DNA of 38,965 nt from Nitrospirae bacterium MYbinv3 (GTDB lineage Bacteria > Nitrospirota > Thermodesulfovibrionia > Thermodesulfovibrionales > Magnetobacteriaceae). How positions within the stretch are numbered: the stretch's first letter is position 1; each line of letters begins with the position of its first letter. The notes below the pieces were generated by a model. It was not told the DNA's origin. It saw only the letters and a list, made by a program, of their open reading frames with translations, and made no database searches. The DNA lies in contig PEAB01000028.1 of the NCBI GenBank assembly GCA_002753395.1, positions 1 to 38,965 of the forward strand. Reading direction: 5' to 3'. The position numbers and the translations under genes are program-made. This document shows positions 16,707 through 25,197 of the stretch, in pieces.

Positions 16707-17960
16707 ATGAAGTATATTGTGTTAATAGGCGACGGGATGGCCGACAGACCTAACGAGGCACTGGGCGGCCTAACGCCCTTGAAAAAGGCCGTAACTGTTA
16801 ACATGGACAGGCTGGCGTCACAGGGGACTGTAGGGATAGTGAGGACCGTGCCGCCAGGGTTTCCTCCAGGGTCAGATGTCGCAAATCTCTGTATATTGGG
16901 TTACAATCCTGCGCTATACTATTGCGGCAGGGCACCGCTTGAGGCTGCAAGCATGGGGATATCCCTTGGTACAACCGATGTGGCCTTCAGGTGCAACCTC
17001 GTATGCCTCAACTTTGATGATGAAGGCAAAGGGGTATGGTCAGCCAAAACGGTTATGGAGGACTATAGCTCAGGTCACATAAGCACCGCCGAGGCTGGAG
17101 CACTCATTGACAGCCTTAACGAACACCTGGCCGATAATCAGGTCAGTTTCTATCCCGGCGTAAGCTACAGACACCTCATGCTCTTAAAGACCCAAAGCAG
17201 TGAGGAAGCGGAAAGCTACGTCAGCCTAAAGTGCACCCCCCCGCACGACATAACTGGCAGGGCGGCCTCTGTATATCTGCCCGCTGGTCTTGGGGATAAA
17301 CTCGTATTAGACCTCATGTATAGATCCATAGACGTCCTAAAAGACCACCCCGTTAATGTAAAGAGAAAGAGTGAGGGCAAGCGCGCTGCCAACAGCATTT
17401 GGCTTTGGGGGCAGGGTAGAAGACCTGCAATGCCCACGTTTAAGGAGAGATATGGCATAGAAGGGGCGCTCATCAGCGCCGTAGACCTCACAAAGGGATT
17501 AGGCGTGTATGCCGGGTTTAAGATAATCAAGGTCCCTGGTGTTACTGGTTACCTGGATACAAATTACACCGGTAAGGCGGCTTATGGGATTGAGGCCTTA
17601 AAGGACGTTGATTTCATATACATACACGTAGAGGCCCCCGATGAGGCTGGACACTCTGGGAAGCTGGATGATAAGCTCAAGGCCATTGAAGACTTTGACA
17701 GCCTTGTGGTAGGAAACGTCGTTGAAGGATTAAAGGGTCTTAAGGATGACTACAGGATTCTGTTAATGCCAGACCATGCCACACCCCTAAGCCTCAAGAC
17801 CCATACGGATGAACCGGTGCCGTTTGTTATCTACGACAGCCGCCACCCTGTGGACAACGGCAAGATATCCTACGACGAGGACATTGCCAATATGAAGGAC
17901 GTTAAGGTCTTTGACGAAGGCTACAAGTTAATGGATTACTTCATAAACCCACAGCAGTGA
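16707..17960 (+). CDS. apgM: Cofactor-independent phosphoglycerate mutase, archaeal (ApgM) type
   Basis: 417 residues. Interconverts 3- and 2-phosphoglycerate in glycolysis/gluconeogenesis. It has the alkaline-phosphatase-superfamily layout: IGDGMADRP with metal Asp9 near the N-terminus, PPGSDVANL with the phosphorylated serine near residue 55, IHVEAPDEAGHSG (Asp/His ligands), and LLMPDHATPL (Asp-His) near the C-terminus. The length fits the archaeal branch (~400), which many deep-branching bacteria also use, not the ~510-residue bacterial iPGM. The upstream ribosome site is weak. A small secreted protein gene begins inside its stop codon (GTGA). Confidence 0.93.
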   Translation: MKYIVLIGDGMADRPNEALGGLTPLKKAVTVNMDRLASQGTVGIVRTVPPGFPPGSDVANLCILGYNPALYYCGRAPLEAASMGISLGTTDVAFRCNLVCLNFDDEGKGVWSAKTVMEDYSSGHISTAEAGALIDSLNEHLADNQVSFYPGVSYRHLMLLKTQSSEEAESYVSLKCTPPHDITGRAASVYLPAGLGDKLVLDLMYRSIDVLKDHPVNVKRKSEGKRAANSIWLWGQGRRPAMPTFKERYGIEGALISAVDLTKGLGVYAGFKIIKVPGVTGYLDTNYTGKAAYGIEALKDVDFIYIHVEAPDEAGHSGKLDDKLKAIEDFDSLVVGNVVEGLKGLKDDYRILLMPDHATPLSLKTHTDEPVPFVIYDSRHPVDNGKISYDEDIANMKDVKVFDEGYKLMDYFINPQQ

Positions 17961-18274
17961 AGGCTTTACTGCTTATGACGATGTACACTATTAGCATAGC
18001 AGCGGATGCCCTTGCATATAATCATACCTGCAAAGATATGTATAAAATATATGGGGTGTGTTATGAGATAGGGCAGGAGGAATCTATGGATACAGAGGAA
18101 TGTGAGGGTGCTGTTATACGCCTGCCGTTTTATCTTACCAGAGAAGAAGAGTTGCTATATAATCATATGGAGCAGAAGGCAGCATATGGTTTGTGCGAGG
18201 CCGGCTGTTTGGATGCGGTAGAAGAAGAAAAGTCAGAGTATCAGAGTTTTAGGGTAGAATTCTGCGATAATTAA
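17957..18274 (+). CDS. Small secreted cysteine-rich protein, hypothetical
   Basis: 105 residues. The N-terminus (MKALLLMTMYTISIAADALA) looks like a signal peptide, and the mature part holds six cysteines (C25, C35, C49, C80, C84, C103 approximately), suggesting disulfides in the periplasm. The GTG start overlaps the apgM stop as GTGA, implying translational coupling; lysC follows after 21 bases. I recognise no family. The position between apgM and lysC looks opportunistic and gives no functional clue. Confidence 0.65.
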   Translation: MKALLLMTMYTISIAADALAYNHTCKDMYKIYGVCYEIGQEESMDTEECEGAVIRLPFYLTREEELLYNHMEQKAAYGLCEAGCLDAVEEEKSEYQSFRVEFCDN

Positions 18275-18295
18275 TATAGAAGGGAAAGTAAACTG

Positions 18296-19516
18296 ATGCT
18301 GATAGTACAGAAATACGGTGGGACTTCAGTGGGCAGCCTGGAGAGGATGAGGGCTGTGGCTGAGCGTGCCGTGATGTGTAAGAGAGATGGCAACGATGTG
18401 GTGCTCATTGTCTCTGCCATGTCGGGGGAGACGGATAGGCTAATAAACCTTGCCAAATCCATAAACGAGACCCCTGCCGATAGGGAACTGGACATGCTCT
18501 TGTCAACTGGGGAGATGGTTAGCGCCTCTTTGGTGGCAATGACGATAGGCAGTCTTGGACACAGGGCGATCTCCTTAACAGGCAGTCAGGTTGGGATAAT
18601 GACCGATAGCGTACACACCAAGGCAAAGATAGAGAAGGTGGTAGCGGACAGGGTTGAAGACGCCGTTAAGGATGGCTATATAGCTGTGATTGCAGGATTT
18701 CAGGGTATAACCAGCGATACATCTGATGTTACGACGTTGGGCAGGGGCGGCTCTGATCTGACGGCTGTGGCTGTGGCCGCTGCCATAAACGCTGATCTGT
18801 GCGAGATATACACGGATGTGGACGGCGTTTATACCGCCGATCCCAATATAGTAGATAGCGCCAAAAAGCTGGATAAGATATCTTATGACGAGATGTTGGA
18901 GCTGGCCAGTCTGGGCGCCAAGGTGCTTCAGACGAGGTCTGTGGAGTATGCCAAGAAGTATGAAGTGCCGGTGGTGGTACGTTCGAGTTTTAATCTTTTA
19001 CCAGGTACACTTGTAGTTAAGGAGGATTTAGATATGGAAAACGTGGTTGTTTCGGGTGTTGCTCATGATAAGAATCAGGTAAAGATAACCATTCAGGGTG
19101 TGCCTGACAAGCCGGGGATTGCCGCCAAGATTTTTATAACCGTTGCAGATAAAGGGATAGTAGTAGATATGATCGTGCAAAACGTGAGCACTGATGGCAA
19201 GACTACAGATATGTCCTTTACGGTGCCAAAGTCGGACCAGAGGCAGGCCATAGAGATATCAAAAGAGCTGGCCAACACGCTGCAGGCTAAAGGCGTTGTG
19301 GTAAACGACGACATAGCAAAGGTATCTATAGTTGGTGTGGGTATGAGAACCCACTGCGGTGTGGCGGCAAAGATGTTTAAGGCGCTGTCTGACAACAACA
19401 TCAATATCATTATGATAAGCACCTCGGAGATAAAGCTATCATGCGTAATAGACGCCAAGTATACAGAGCTGGCAGTAAGAGAGCTTCATAAGACATTTGA
19501 ATTAGATAAAAGGTAG
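18296..19516 (+). CDS. lysC: Aspartate kinase
   Basis: 406 residues. Phosphorylates aspartate in the first step of Lys/Thr/Met/diaminopimelate synthesis. The kinase domain (~1-235) starts IVQKYGGTSVGSLERM and has STGEMVSASL, GRGGSDLTAVAVAAA and YTDVDGVYTADP. Two ACT domains follow (~260-330 VKITIQGVPDKPGIAAKIF and ~340-406 VSIVGVGMRTHCGVAAKMF), the usual feedback-binding region. Length and arrangement match monofunctional class II aspartokinase. An AGGGAAAG ribosome site lies at 18281-18288. An internal start for a separate beta subunit is possible at Met247 but unproven. No leader riboswitch is seen. Confidence 0.96.
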   Translation: MLIVQKYGGTSVGSLERMRAVAERAVMCKRDGNDVVLIVSAMSGETDRLINLAKSINETPADRELDMLLSTGEMVSASLVAMTIGSLGHRAISLTGSQVGIMTDSVHTKAKIEKVVADRVEDAVKDGYIAVIAGFQGITSDTSDVTTLGRGGSDLTAVAVAAAINADLCEIYTDVDGVYTADPNIVDSAKKLDKISYDEMLELASLGAKVLQTRSVEYAKKYEVPVVVRSSFNLLPGTLVVKEDLDMENVVVSGVAHDKNQVKITIQGVPDKPGIAAKIFITVADKGIVVDMIVQNVSTDGKTTDMSFTVPKSDQRQAIEISKELANTLQAKGVVVNDDIAKVSIVGVGMRTHCGVAAKMFKALSDNNINIIMISTSEIKLSCVIDAKYTELAVRELHKTFELDKR

Positions 19517-19525
19517 AGTTAGCGA

Positions 19526-20137
19526 GTGAAGAAGGCATTAGTTTTTACGTTGTGCATATTTGTCTTTGGCTGTACAAAGAAAACTATTGTAAGAGAAGTA
19601 ATCCCTGAGTCTATTAAACCCCAGGAGGCTATACCACATCTGGAGCTGGAGGAGTGGGTTAAGACCCCGTTTGACGTCCTTCAGGAAAACATACCTCAAG
19701 TGTCAACCTCGTTTCTAGGCGCTAAGTATAAATTTGGAGCAAACCCTGACGACAATCCCTCATACACCGATTGCTCTCATCTGATATGCGCTGTTCTTAG
19801 AAAAAGCCTTGTAGGGTCTGATTACGAATTTGAACCTTATTACTTCAACACGGATCAGATCTATGAAAACACATACAAGATAGAAAAAGACACAGTAAAG
19901 CCTGGCGATATCGTTTTCTTTAAGGACCAGAAGAGGAAGTTGAATCACCTAGGAATAGTTACCAAGACCACGGAGAACCATATAAACTTTATACACGCAT
20001 CAAGTCAAGCCGGTGTGATCGAACGAACCACTCGCTCAGAGAGCTGGGTGTATTACTGGCGATACAGGTTTGATTCCTTTAGACGATGGAAGGACGAGGT
20101 GTTTGTTAGAAAGAAGTATACGATGAATAAAGAATGA
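19526..20137 (+). CDS. NlpC/P60-family lipoprotein peptidase
   Basis: 203 residues. The N-terminus MKKALVFTLCIFVFGC is a lipoprotein signal with the lipobox cysteine at 16, so it is envelope-anchored. The NlpC/P60 fold follows from ~60: catalytic Cys in YTDCSHLICAVL, GDIVFFKDQ, His in LNHLGIVT, and polar FIHASS. It probably hydrolyses peptidoglycan peptide bonds. It uses a GTG start nine bases after the lysC stop, so it ends the apgM-lysC operon. Substrate specificity is unknown. Confidence 0.87.
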   Translation: MKKALVFTLCIFVFGCTKKTIVREVIPESIKPQEAIPHLELEEWVKTPFDVLQENIPQVSTSFLGAKYKFGANPDDNPSYTDCSHLICAVLRKSLVGSDYEFEPYYFNTDQIYENTYKIEKDTVKPGDIVFFKDQKRKLNHLGIVTKTTENHINFIHASSQAGVIERTTRSESWVYYWRYRFDSFRRWKDEVFVRKKYTMNKE

Positions 20138-20360
20138 CCACGTAATACAGACTCCTGCTTATTCACAACAGAGTTTATCTGCTTTTCTTGGAATGAGAAA
20201 AAGAAAACCTATGGTTAAAGTGACCTCCTTATGTATGGGGTTTGTTATTTATAACGCAAAAGGGTAAGTGGATAATTAAAAGCAGGTCTGCTAGACCAAT
20301 GGATGCGGCAACTAAATATTTAAAGGTAAATAGCCGAAATATACAGTTAAGGAGGCAGAT

Positions 20361-20570
20361 ATGGTAGAGACGACTAAAGAACATTATTTTTTGGTAGGCA
20401 ATGCTATCTATGCAGTTCAAGTTGTAAGAAGGGACAGTGGTACGGTGGCATCATATTGCAGGATACCCAATACGAAGAGATTGGTCAAGGAGTGTTCAAA
20501 CAAAGACGAGGCGACAAGTGCCCTCTTTAATCTGGTAAACGAGGGGCAGGTTAGGGTTTGTTCGTTGTAA
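20361..20570 (+). CDS. Small protein of unknown function
   Basis: 69 residues with mixed alpha/beta character (HYFLVGNAIYAVQVVRRDSG...KDEATSALFNLVNEGQVRVCSL). AAGGAGG about eight bases before the ATG strongly supports translation. No membrane segment or recognised motif. It stands alone between the lipoprotein and HDOD genes. Confidence 0.6.
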   Translation: MVETTKEHYFLVGNAIYAVQVVRRDSGTVASYCRIPNTKRLVKECSNKDEATSALFNLVNEGQVRVCSL

Positions 20571-20664
20571 AGAGGTTGTTTTAGTGTCTGAAGCGGCTGT
20601 ATGCTTATGGTCAAGCATTGATTGAGGGGGGAGTTATGATTATTTACCTGGGTGGTAATATATA

Positions 20665-21804
20665 GTGTCAACGCCGTTAAACTGCTGGGAAAAGAGAAGG
20701 TGTGGTAATTGCAGAGAGTGTCCTGCTTCAAAGTATGAACCTGCAACGGGGTTTTTGGGCGGTCAGTTTGCAGGCAGGGGGTGTTTGTTCATAAAGGGTA
20801 CCCAGTGTAGTGAAAACACGATGGGGAACATGAGAACAAAGATAAAGTACTGTACAGGATGTGACTTCTTTAAAAGATTAAGAAAAGAAAATGGCGAAGA
20901 AGCAGTGACCATTACAGCCTTTAACGAGTATGTCAAGAAAAAAACCGCTAATCGAAACTTAGATGCCGATAAACTCAGAAAAACAGAGGCAATCCTAAAA
21001 AGTATAGGTATACCTACACAACCCAAAATCGTTTTAGAGTTAAACAGAGAGGTCAATAACGTCAATGCTAGCATACAAAGCATTGCTAATCTTATAAGTA
21101 AAGATGTTTCGCTCTCAGCACAGATTATAAAAGTTGCAAACTCGCCTTTTTTTGCCGTCCGGAAGTGCGACTCCATAATTGGGGCTATAAACATCCTGGG
21201 ACTAGACAACTTTAAGAACATTGTACTCATATCGGCTATGAGAAACGCCATAAGGGTGGACAGTCCGATTTTAGAAAAGTTTTGGAATCACTCCATGCTA
21301 GTAGCAAGGATTGCAACGTTAATTGCCAAGAGAGTGGGAGATATCTCCGAGAACAATGCCTTTATGGCAGGGTTGTTTCACGACTGTGCCACTCCATTTC
21401 TGTTAAAGAAATATCCGGCCTATATGAAGGACTTTGAAAAGGCACTAAGTAACGACACCTCGATAATAGAGATTGAAGACAAAGAGTTCAACACTTCTCA
21501 CGCCATAGGCGGTTATATAGTATCTAAATCTATGGGGCTGGCAGATGATGTGTGCGACGTAGTAATGCACCACCATAACGCTGACGTCAGCATTCATACG
21601 GACTCAAACAACAGGAGGCTTGCAGCGTGCTTATTTATGGCAGACTGTATTAGCTTTTACCAGCATGTATCCAACTTCGAGCATACCTTTAGCCTTGAGA
21701 AACTACAGTCATATAAGCAAATGATGTTCGAGCTAGACCTGGATAAGGAGGACGTTGTAAATCTATGCGAAGACGTTGAGGAAATAGCGGGGCAATTGGT
21801 TTAA
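20665..21804 (+). CDS. HDOD-domain signalling protein with N-terminal cysteine cluster
   Basis: 379 residues. Residues ~7-68 hold about nine cysteines (CWEKRRCGNCRECPAS...CLFIKGTQC...CTGCDFF), probably a metal or Fe-S binding module. The HDOD domain spans ~110-320, with IGIPTQPKIVLELNREVNN, LISKDVSLSAQIIKVANSPFF, AINILGLDNFKNIVL and the HD-like GLFHDCATPFLL. HDOD proteins usually act in signalling, motility or stress control rather than as phosphodiesterases. It uses a GTG start; no in-frame ATG comes before the cysteine region. Confidence 0.87.
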   Translation: MSTPLNCWEKRRCGNCRECPASKYEPATGFLGGQFAGRGCLFIKGTQCSENTMGNMRTKIKYCTGCDFFKRLRKENGEEAVTITAFNEYVKKKTANRNLDADKLRKTEAILKSIGIPTQPKIVLELNREVNNVNASIQSIANLISKDVSLSAQIIKVANSPFFAVRKCDSIIGAINILGLDNFKNIVLISAMRNAIRVDSPILEKFWNHSMLVARIATLIAKRVGDISENNAFMAGLFHDCATPFLLKKYPAYMKDFEKALSNDTSIIEIEDKEFNTSHAIGGYIVSKSMGLADDVCDVVMHHHNADVSIHTDSNNRRLAACLFMADCISFYQHVSNFEHTFSLEKLQSYKQMMFELDLDKEDVVNLCEDVEEIAGQLV

Positions 21805-21865
21805 CTCTTAACCTCGTTTAAATGCGGACTTTTATGTAATAAGTACCTGCCTATAATTAATTATA

Positions 21866-22025
21866 CCAAGATAAGTCAGGCTTGCAAAAATCTTGTCATT
21901 CCCGTGTAAGCGGGAATCCACTCCGTAATCCCGTCAAGACGCATAGATTCCTGCTTTCGCAGGAATGACATTTTCATGTTATTGGATGTCAAGGTCAAAA
22001 TCTTTTTGCAAACTCCATTTAGTTT
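21866..22025 (+). repeat. 160-bp repeat with internal hairpins, copy 1
   Basis: Matches 24882-25041 over 160 bases with only about two differences. Both contain a TCATTCCCG...CGGGAA hairpin and a TTCCTGCTTTCGCAGGAA hairpin, nested between TTGCAAAAA and TTTTTGCAA. Not coding. It fills most of the gap after the HDOD gene. Confidence 0.9.
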
Positions 22026-22035
22026 AGTGTATATT

Positions 22036-22151
22036 TTGACAATGTCAGATTAGGATGTAAACCTATGAAATTAAAAGGTTTAGCATTGAGCACATAAAAA
22101 AGTTAAAAACCTTTAAAATCAGCACTCTATGTTGTAATATGACATTGTCAA
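22036..22151. repeat. 116-bp segment with 12-bp inverted ends
   Basis: TTGACAATGTCA (22036-22047) and TGACATTGTCAA (22140-22151) are exact reverse complements bounding an AT-rich, non-coding interior. A single TGACATTGTCAA also occurs at 16350-16361. Each end is itself a near palindrome, so these could also be operator sites. Confidence 0.5.
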
Positions 22152-22228
22152 GATAATTTCGTATAGATTTCAGATGAGGCAATTCGAGGGGTTGATTTAT
22201 CCACTGCATCCTGAATATAATAAAAATC

Positions 22229-22429
22229 ATGATAGAAGCTAAACCATTAACAAAAGAAGATTTAATAGAAGCTCTAAGACCTGTAATAGAAAGGCTTGAT
22301 TTGTTAGAGAATCATTTAAAACATCAGCCTTTTGTAGATGAGACGCTGTACATATTGAAAAACCCCGATTATTTGGAATGTGACTCAACGGAAGAAGCAA
22401 TGAACGCAATACGAAACTTTAAAGAATAG
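22229..22429 (+). CDS. Putative antitoxin of a YafQ/RelE-type pair
   Basis: 66 residues, acidic and helical (LTKEDLIEALRPVIERLDLLENHLKH...LECDSTEEAMNAIRNFKE). Small size, charge and position directly before a RelE/YafQ-like toxin frame identify it as the antitoxin. The family is otherwise not recognised, and no DNA-binding motif is obvious. The frame is intact although the toxin is interrupted. The ribosome site is weak. Confidence 0.65.
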   Translation: MIEAKPLTKEDLIEALRPVIERLDLLENHLKHQPFVDETLYILKNPDYLECDSTEEAMNAIRNFKE

Positions 22430-22430
22430 C

Positions 22431-22703
22431 TTGTTAAAACTTAAACTCGAGTAATCCTTTATAAGAAAAATCTCCAAAATAATTAAGCATTCTCCGTCAA
22501 TAGATGAAAAGTTATCGGGGGCGTTTAACCTCTTACAACAAGACCCATTTAACCCTTTTCTAAAAACACATCCTCTTGCAGGATTTCTCAAGGGACTGTA
22601 TTCATGCTCTTTAACCCATGATATTCGTATTGTTTTCAAACTAAGCGATGATGCTGTCCATCTTATCAATATTGGTACACATGATGAGGTCTATAAAAGA
22701 TGA
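22431..22703 (+). pseudogene. RelE/YafQ-like toxin with in-frame stop codon
   Basis: Starting from a TTG one base after the antitoxin stop, the frame reads LLKLKLE, then TAA at 22452-22454, then SFIRKISKIIKHSPSIDEKL and onward to HPLAGFLKGLYSCSLTHDIR and VHLINIGTHDEVYKR, ending at 22703. The C-terminal part is a clear RelE/ParE-superfamily mRNA-interferase core of the YafQ type. No ATG, GTG or TTG follows the stop early enough to rescue it, so the toxin looks inactivated. A sequencing error or rare ATT/ATC start remain possible. Confidence 0.75.
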
Positions 22704-22759
22704 ATAGGTCTTAAAAAGGGGTGCCTCCTGCATCCCCTTTGTCCCTTAATTCACTGAAT

Positions 22760-23090
22760 CTCTCTTGACGCAGGGGGGGCGCAACCCCCGTTCCAAGGAA
22801 AGCCCCTTGCGGATGGGTCTGAGGGGTAATGCTGTTGACTTAAGCATTATTGATGTATAGCAAGTAACATCTTTAGCAGCCACGCCTGACATTTACGGGG
22901 TCAAGGGGACTCGTCCCCTTGTGGGAGGGTCTAGGGAGGGCAAAGCCCTCTCTATTTTTTTGCATCTTTATATCCTTAAGTCAACAGCATTAGGTCTGAG
23001 GGGAGGGGTTGTGAACCCCCGCGACAGTGGGCAGAGCCTCCCCTTCTTTGACAAAACCCACGACTTTCTTATGTACCCTTATGCACCCCA
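22760..23090 (+). repeat. GC-rich hairpin repeat interrupted by a 166-bp element
   Basis: Left part 22760-22826 and right part 22993-23090 together form one member of the hairpin repeat family, including the CACGACTTTCTTATG tail seen at 32942-32957. It is split by the inverted-repeat element at 22827-22992. Nothing here is coding. Confidence 0.75.
22827..22992. mobile_element. 166-bp MITE with 18-bp perfect inverted ends and 11-bp target duplication
   Basis: The ends are TAATGCTGTTGACTTAAG (22827-22844) and its exact reverse complement (22975-22992). GGTCTGAGGGG occurs on both sides (22816-22826 and 22993-23003). The uninterrupted relative at ~32904-32920 has one copy of this 11-mer followed by AGG, showing the empty site. 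The interior holds a hairpin repeat copy like that at 35702-35790. There is no transposase, so it would be mobilised in trans. Confidence 0.88.
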
Positions 23091-23166
23091 GTTTTGACAC
23101 CAGTTGACACCAGTTGATACTTTATGATACCTTAGAGGTGTAGGTAGAGAGTGTAATTGTAGCGTT

Positions 23167-23250
23167 GCCGAAGTGGTGGAATTGGTAGACACGCAAGGTT
23201 CAGGGTCTTGTGGGGGTTACCTCGTGGGGGTTCGAGTCCCCCCTTCGGCA
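23167..23250 (+). tRNA. tRNA-Leu (CAG)
   Basis: The acceptor GCCGAAG (23167-23173) pairs with CTTCGGC (23243-23249). The type II D-arm is GTGGTGGAATTGGTAGAC, the anticodon loop is TTCAGGG with CAG, a variable arm is present (GTGGGGGTTACCTCGT region), and the T-arm is GGGGGTTCGAGTCCCCC. CCA is not encoded, unlike tRNA-Asn. Confidence 0.96.
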
Positions 23251-23324
23251 TTATTTCACTCTATCATCATCTCAAGATTTCTGAATTCTCCCCCACGCAG
23301 TCATGCCTCATGGGAGACTCTTAA

Positions 23325-24833
23325 CTATTTGTTTCTTCGTCTGATTTTAACCTTTTCTACTGCGCTTTGGGTTGTTTGAGTTACATTGCGGATTGTTGTT
23401 CCCTCGGCATGCCCCCAATTTGTGGTATTCCACATTATGCCGCGTTCTGCAAGTCTCTTCTGTAATGTCTGCACGGTGGCTATACATGAGGTATCGCTTT
23501 TGTATGTATCCACCTCAAAGTCAACGTTGCCATCAAGCGGTATAGCAATGTCAAAATCTCCTTTTCCCGATACATCGGGGGTTTGTCCTGAAATGCGCAT
23601 TGGCTCTGTGCGCGTCCCATACTCAAAAGAGGTGTCAAAGCCCATCTCCTGAAGGGCTTCTATCACTGCTTTGCCTATAGTACTGCGGTTTTCATCCGCA
23701 CCCTTATTGTCTACAGCAGAGCGTAACGCCTGAGTGATGCTATCTTTTGCCACGATTGCCATTTTGCCTGCATCCTCAAAGCGCTCTGACTTGATATCCT
23801 CTCTTGCGGAGGCGAGAGCGCTCCTTGCCTTTTGTATAGTGTCTGGGGTGTCGGCCCACTGATTGATAAGGGACTCATCTGTTTCGCTGAGGATGGCATC
23901 GAGGGCGATAACATGGGACTCAGCCTCGGTACGTCTCCGCTGGAACTCCCTTGTCGCCTCTACAACTTCCTTCTCAAGTCTCGCTGCCTCAGTATGGATA
24001 CGTTCTGCCTTTGCCCTTGCCTCGTCAAATCGTCCACCATTGAAAAGGCTCATAGCCGATTCCATCTCCTGCTGTATCTCTCCCATACCGCCAGGTCTGA
24101 ATCTATCATGGGGCATATCAATGATCCTGATGATGGCTGCCCGTGCCCCTTCAATGGCAATTACCGCTTCACGCTGCTTTTGCTCTGCAATCTTTTTAGC
24201 ATCCTCTTGGGCACGCAGCCTGGCCGTTGCCTCGTTCTTGGTGCTTTGTACCCGTGTCGAAATGTCCTGCATCGCAGATTTGGTTTCGCTAGCCAGTTGG
24301 AGGGCAGTCGTGGCCGCATCTTGCGCCTCCGTTCGCGCACGCGATGCCTCGTTAAGTTCTTTCGATGCGCTATTATAAAGCTCGGTTGCCCGTCGTGCCC
24401 ATTCCATTTCCGTATGCAGGTAATGATCCCCAGCGTTTCTCACTGCTGAAAGCGCCCGTTTGTATTCTGCTTCTGCCTCCTCAAAAATTCCTCTCGCCTT
24501 ATCCTCGCTTATTGAGGCATTGTTTACCGCTTCCCGTGCGCTTGAAAGTGATGCCCGTGCATCATCAAGGTTTCGTTGTGTTTTTGCTGCTGCATCTGTA
24601 ATCACTCCTACAGAGTCGGGGGCTATACGCCGCATGTCGGCAGTAATACTGCCAATCTCTGTCCTAACACTATTTGCCAATGTGTCTGCATCCCTCATAA
24701 GCCCCTCCACGTCCAGGATAAGCCGTGAAATGGCGGCATCCTCGGCACGTGAAATGATGGCCTCGCACTTTCTCTGAATGCCTCTTGAAATGTTTAACTG
24801 TGCTTCTACATCAGCCTTCTTTGGTCCGCTCAT
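23325..24833 (-). CDS. Long coiled-coil protein with C-terminal alpha/beta domain
   Basis: 502 residues. Residues ~5-375 are almost continuous Ala/Glu/Arg-rich heptads (for example AEAEYKRALSAVRNAGDHY), interrupted near 240 by a short MPHDRFRPGGMG segment. A compact C-terminal domain (~385-490; KAVIEALQEMGFDTSFEYGT...GDFDIAIPLDGNVDFEVD) looks globular and ends in a basic tail. The ATG at 24833 follows TAGGAGG at ideal distance; an upstream in-frame ATG at 24869 is less likely. It ends the Hsp70/AAA cassette but is separated from it by the 160-bp repeat. It is probably a filament or adaptor; the family is not recognised. Confidence 0.82.
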   Translation of the reverse strand: MSGPKKADVEAQLNISRGIQRKCEAIISRAEDAAISRLILDVEGLMRDADTLANSVRTEIGSITADMRRIAPDSVGVITDAAAKTQRNLDDARASLSSAREAVNNASISEDKARGIFEEAEAEYKRALSAVRNAGDHYLHTEMEWARRATELYNSASKELNEASRARTEAQDAATTALQLASETKSAMQDISTRVQSTKNEATARLRAQEDAKKIAEQKQREAVIAIEGARAAIIRIIDMPHDRFRPGGMGEIQQEMESAMSLFNGGRFDEARAKAERIHTEAARLEKEVVEATREFQRRRTEAESHVIALDAILSETDESLINQWADTPDTIQKARSALASAREDIKSERFEDAGKMAIVAKDSITQALRSAVDNKGADENRSTIGKAVIEALQEMGFDTSFEYGTRTEPMRISGQTPDVSGKGDFDIAIPLDGNVDFEVDTYKSDTSCIATVQTLQKRLAERGIMWNTTNWGHAEGTTIRNVTQTTQSAVEKVKIRRRNK

Positions 24834-24881
24834 AATATATCCTCCTATCGTATCCTCTTTAAAAAACATGGTAATTGTATC

Positions 24882-25041
24882 CCAAGATAAGTCAGGTTTG
24901 CAAAAATCTTGTCATTCCCGCGTAAGCGGGAATCCACTCCGTAATCCCGTCAAGACGCATAGATTCCTGCTTTCGCAGGAATGACATTTTCATGTTATTG
25001 GATGTCAAGGTCAAAATCTTTTTGCAAACTCCATTTAGTTT
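24882..25041 (+). repeat. 160-bp repeat with internal hairpins, copy 2
   Basis: Near-identical to 21866-22025 (about two differences). It lies between the coiled-coil gene and the FGE-fold gene, within a 364-base gap. The remainder of that gap (25042-25197) is AT-rich and contains a short direct repeat (ACGCTGC-TACGCTGCG, 25125-25150). No gene is seen. Confidence 0.9.
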
Positions 25042-25197
25042 GGTATATATACATGCGTTCCTCGATATATATGCCGTGCGTATGATTCTCACGCTTTTAC
25101 CATGCGTATGTACGCGGCCCGCCAAAAAAATCCGACGCTGCTACGCTGCGTAATAAGAAAAAATAAAAAATTTCCAAAAAGTAAAAACCTTAAAAGG

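Noticed and set aside
18296-19516. Lysine riboswitch in front of lysC.
   Set aside because: lysC lies only 21 bases after the preceding gene, leaving no room for such a leader.
20270-20366. Short frame with MDAATKYLKVNSRNIQ resembling an excisionase-type helix-turn-helix.
   Set aside because: Only about 20 residues fit, no ribosome site is present, and it runs into the start of the next well-supported gene. It may be a relic, but chance is as likely.
22385-22669. 94-codon minus-strand frame.
   Set aside because: It lies opposite the toxin-antitoxin genes, whose conserved toxin core is on the plus strand.
23104-23128. Promoter for tRNA-Leu from TTGACA and TATGAT.
   Set aside because: The two boxes are only 13 bases apart and the next upstream TTGACA is 23 bases away. 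Neither spacing is acceptable, so I leave the promoter unassigned.
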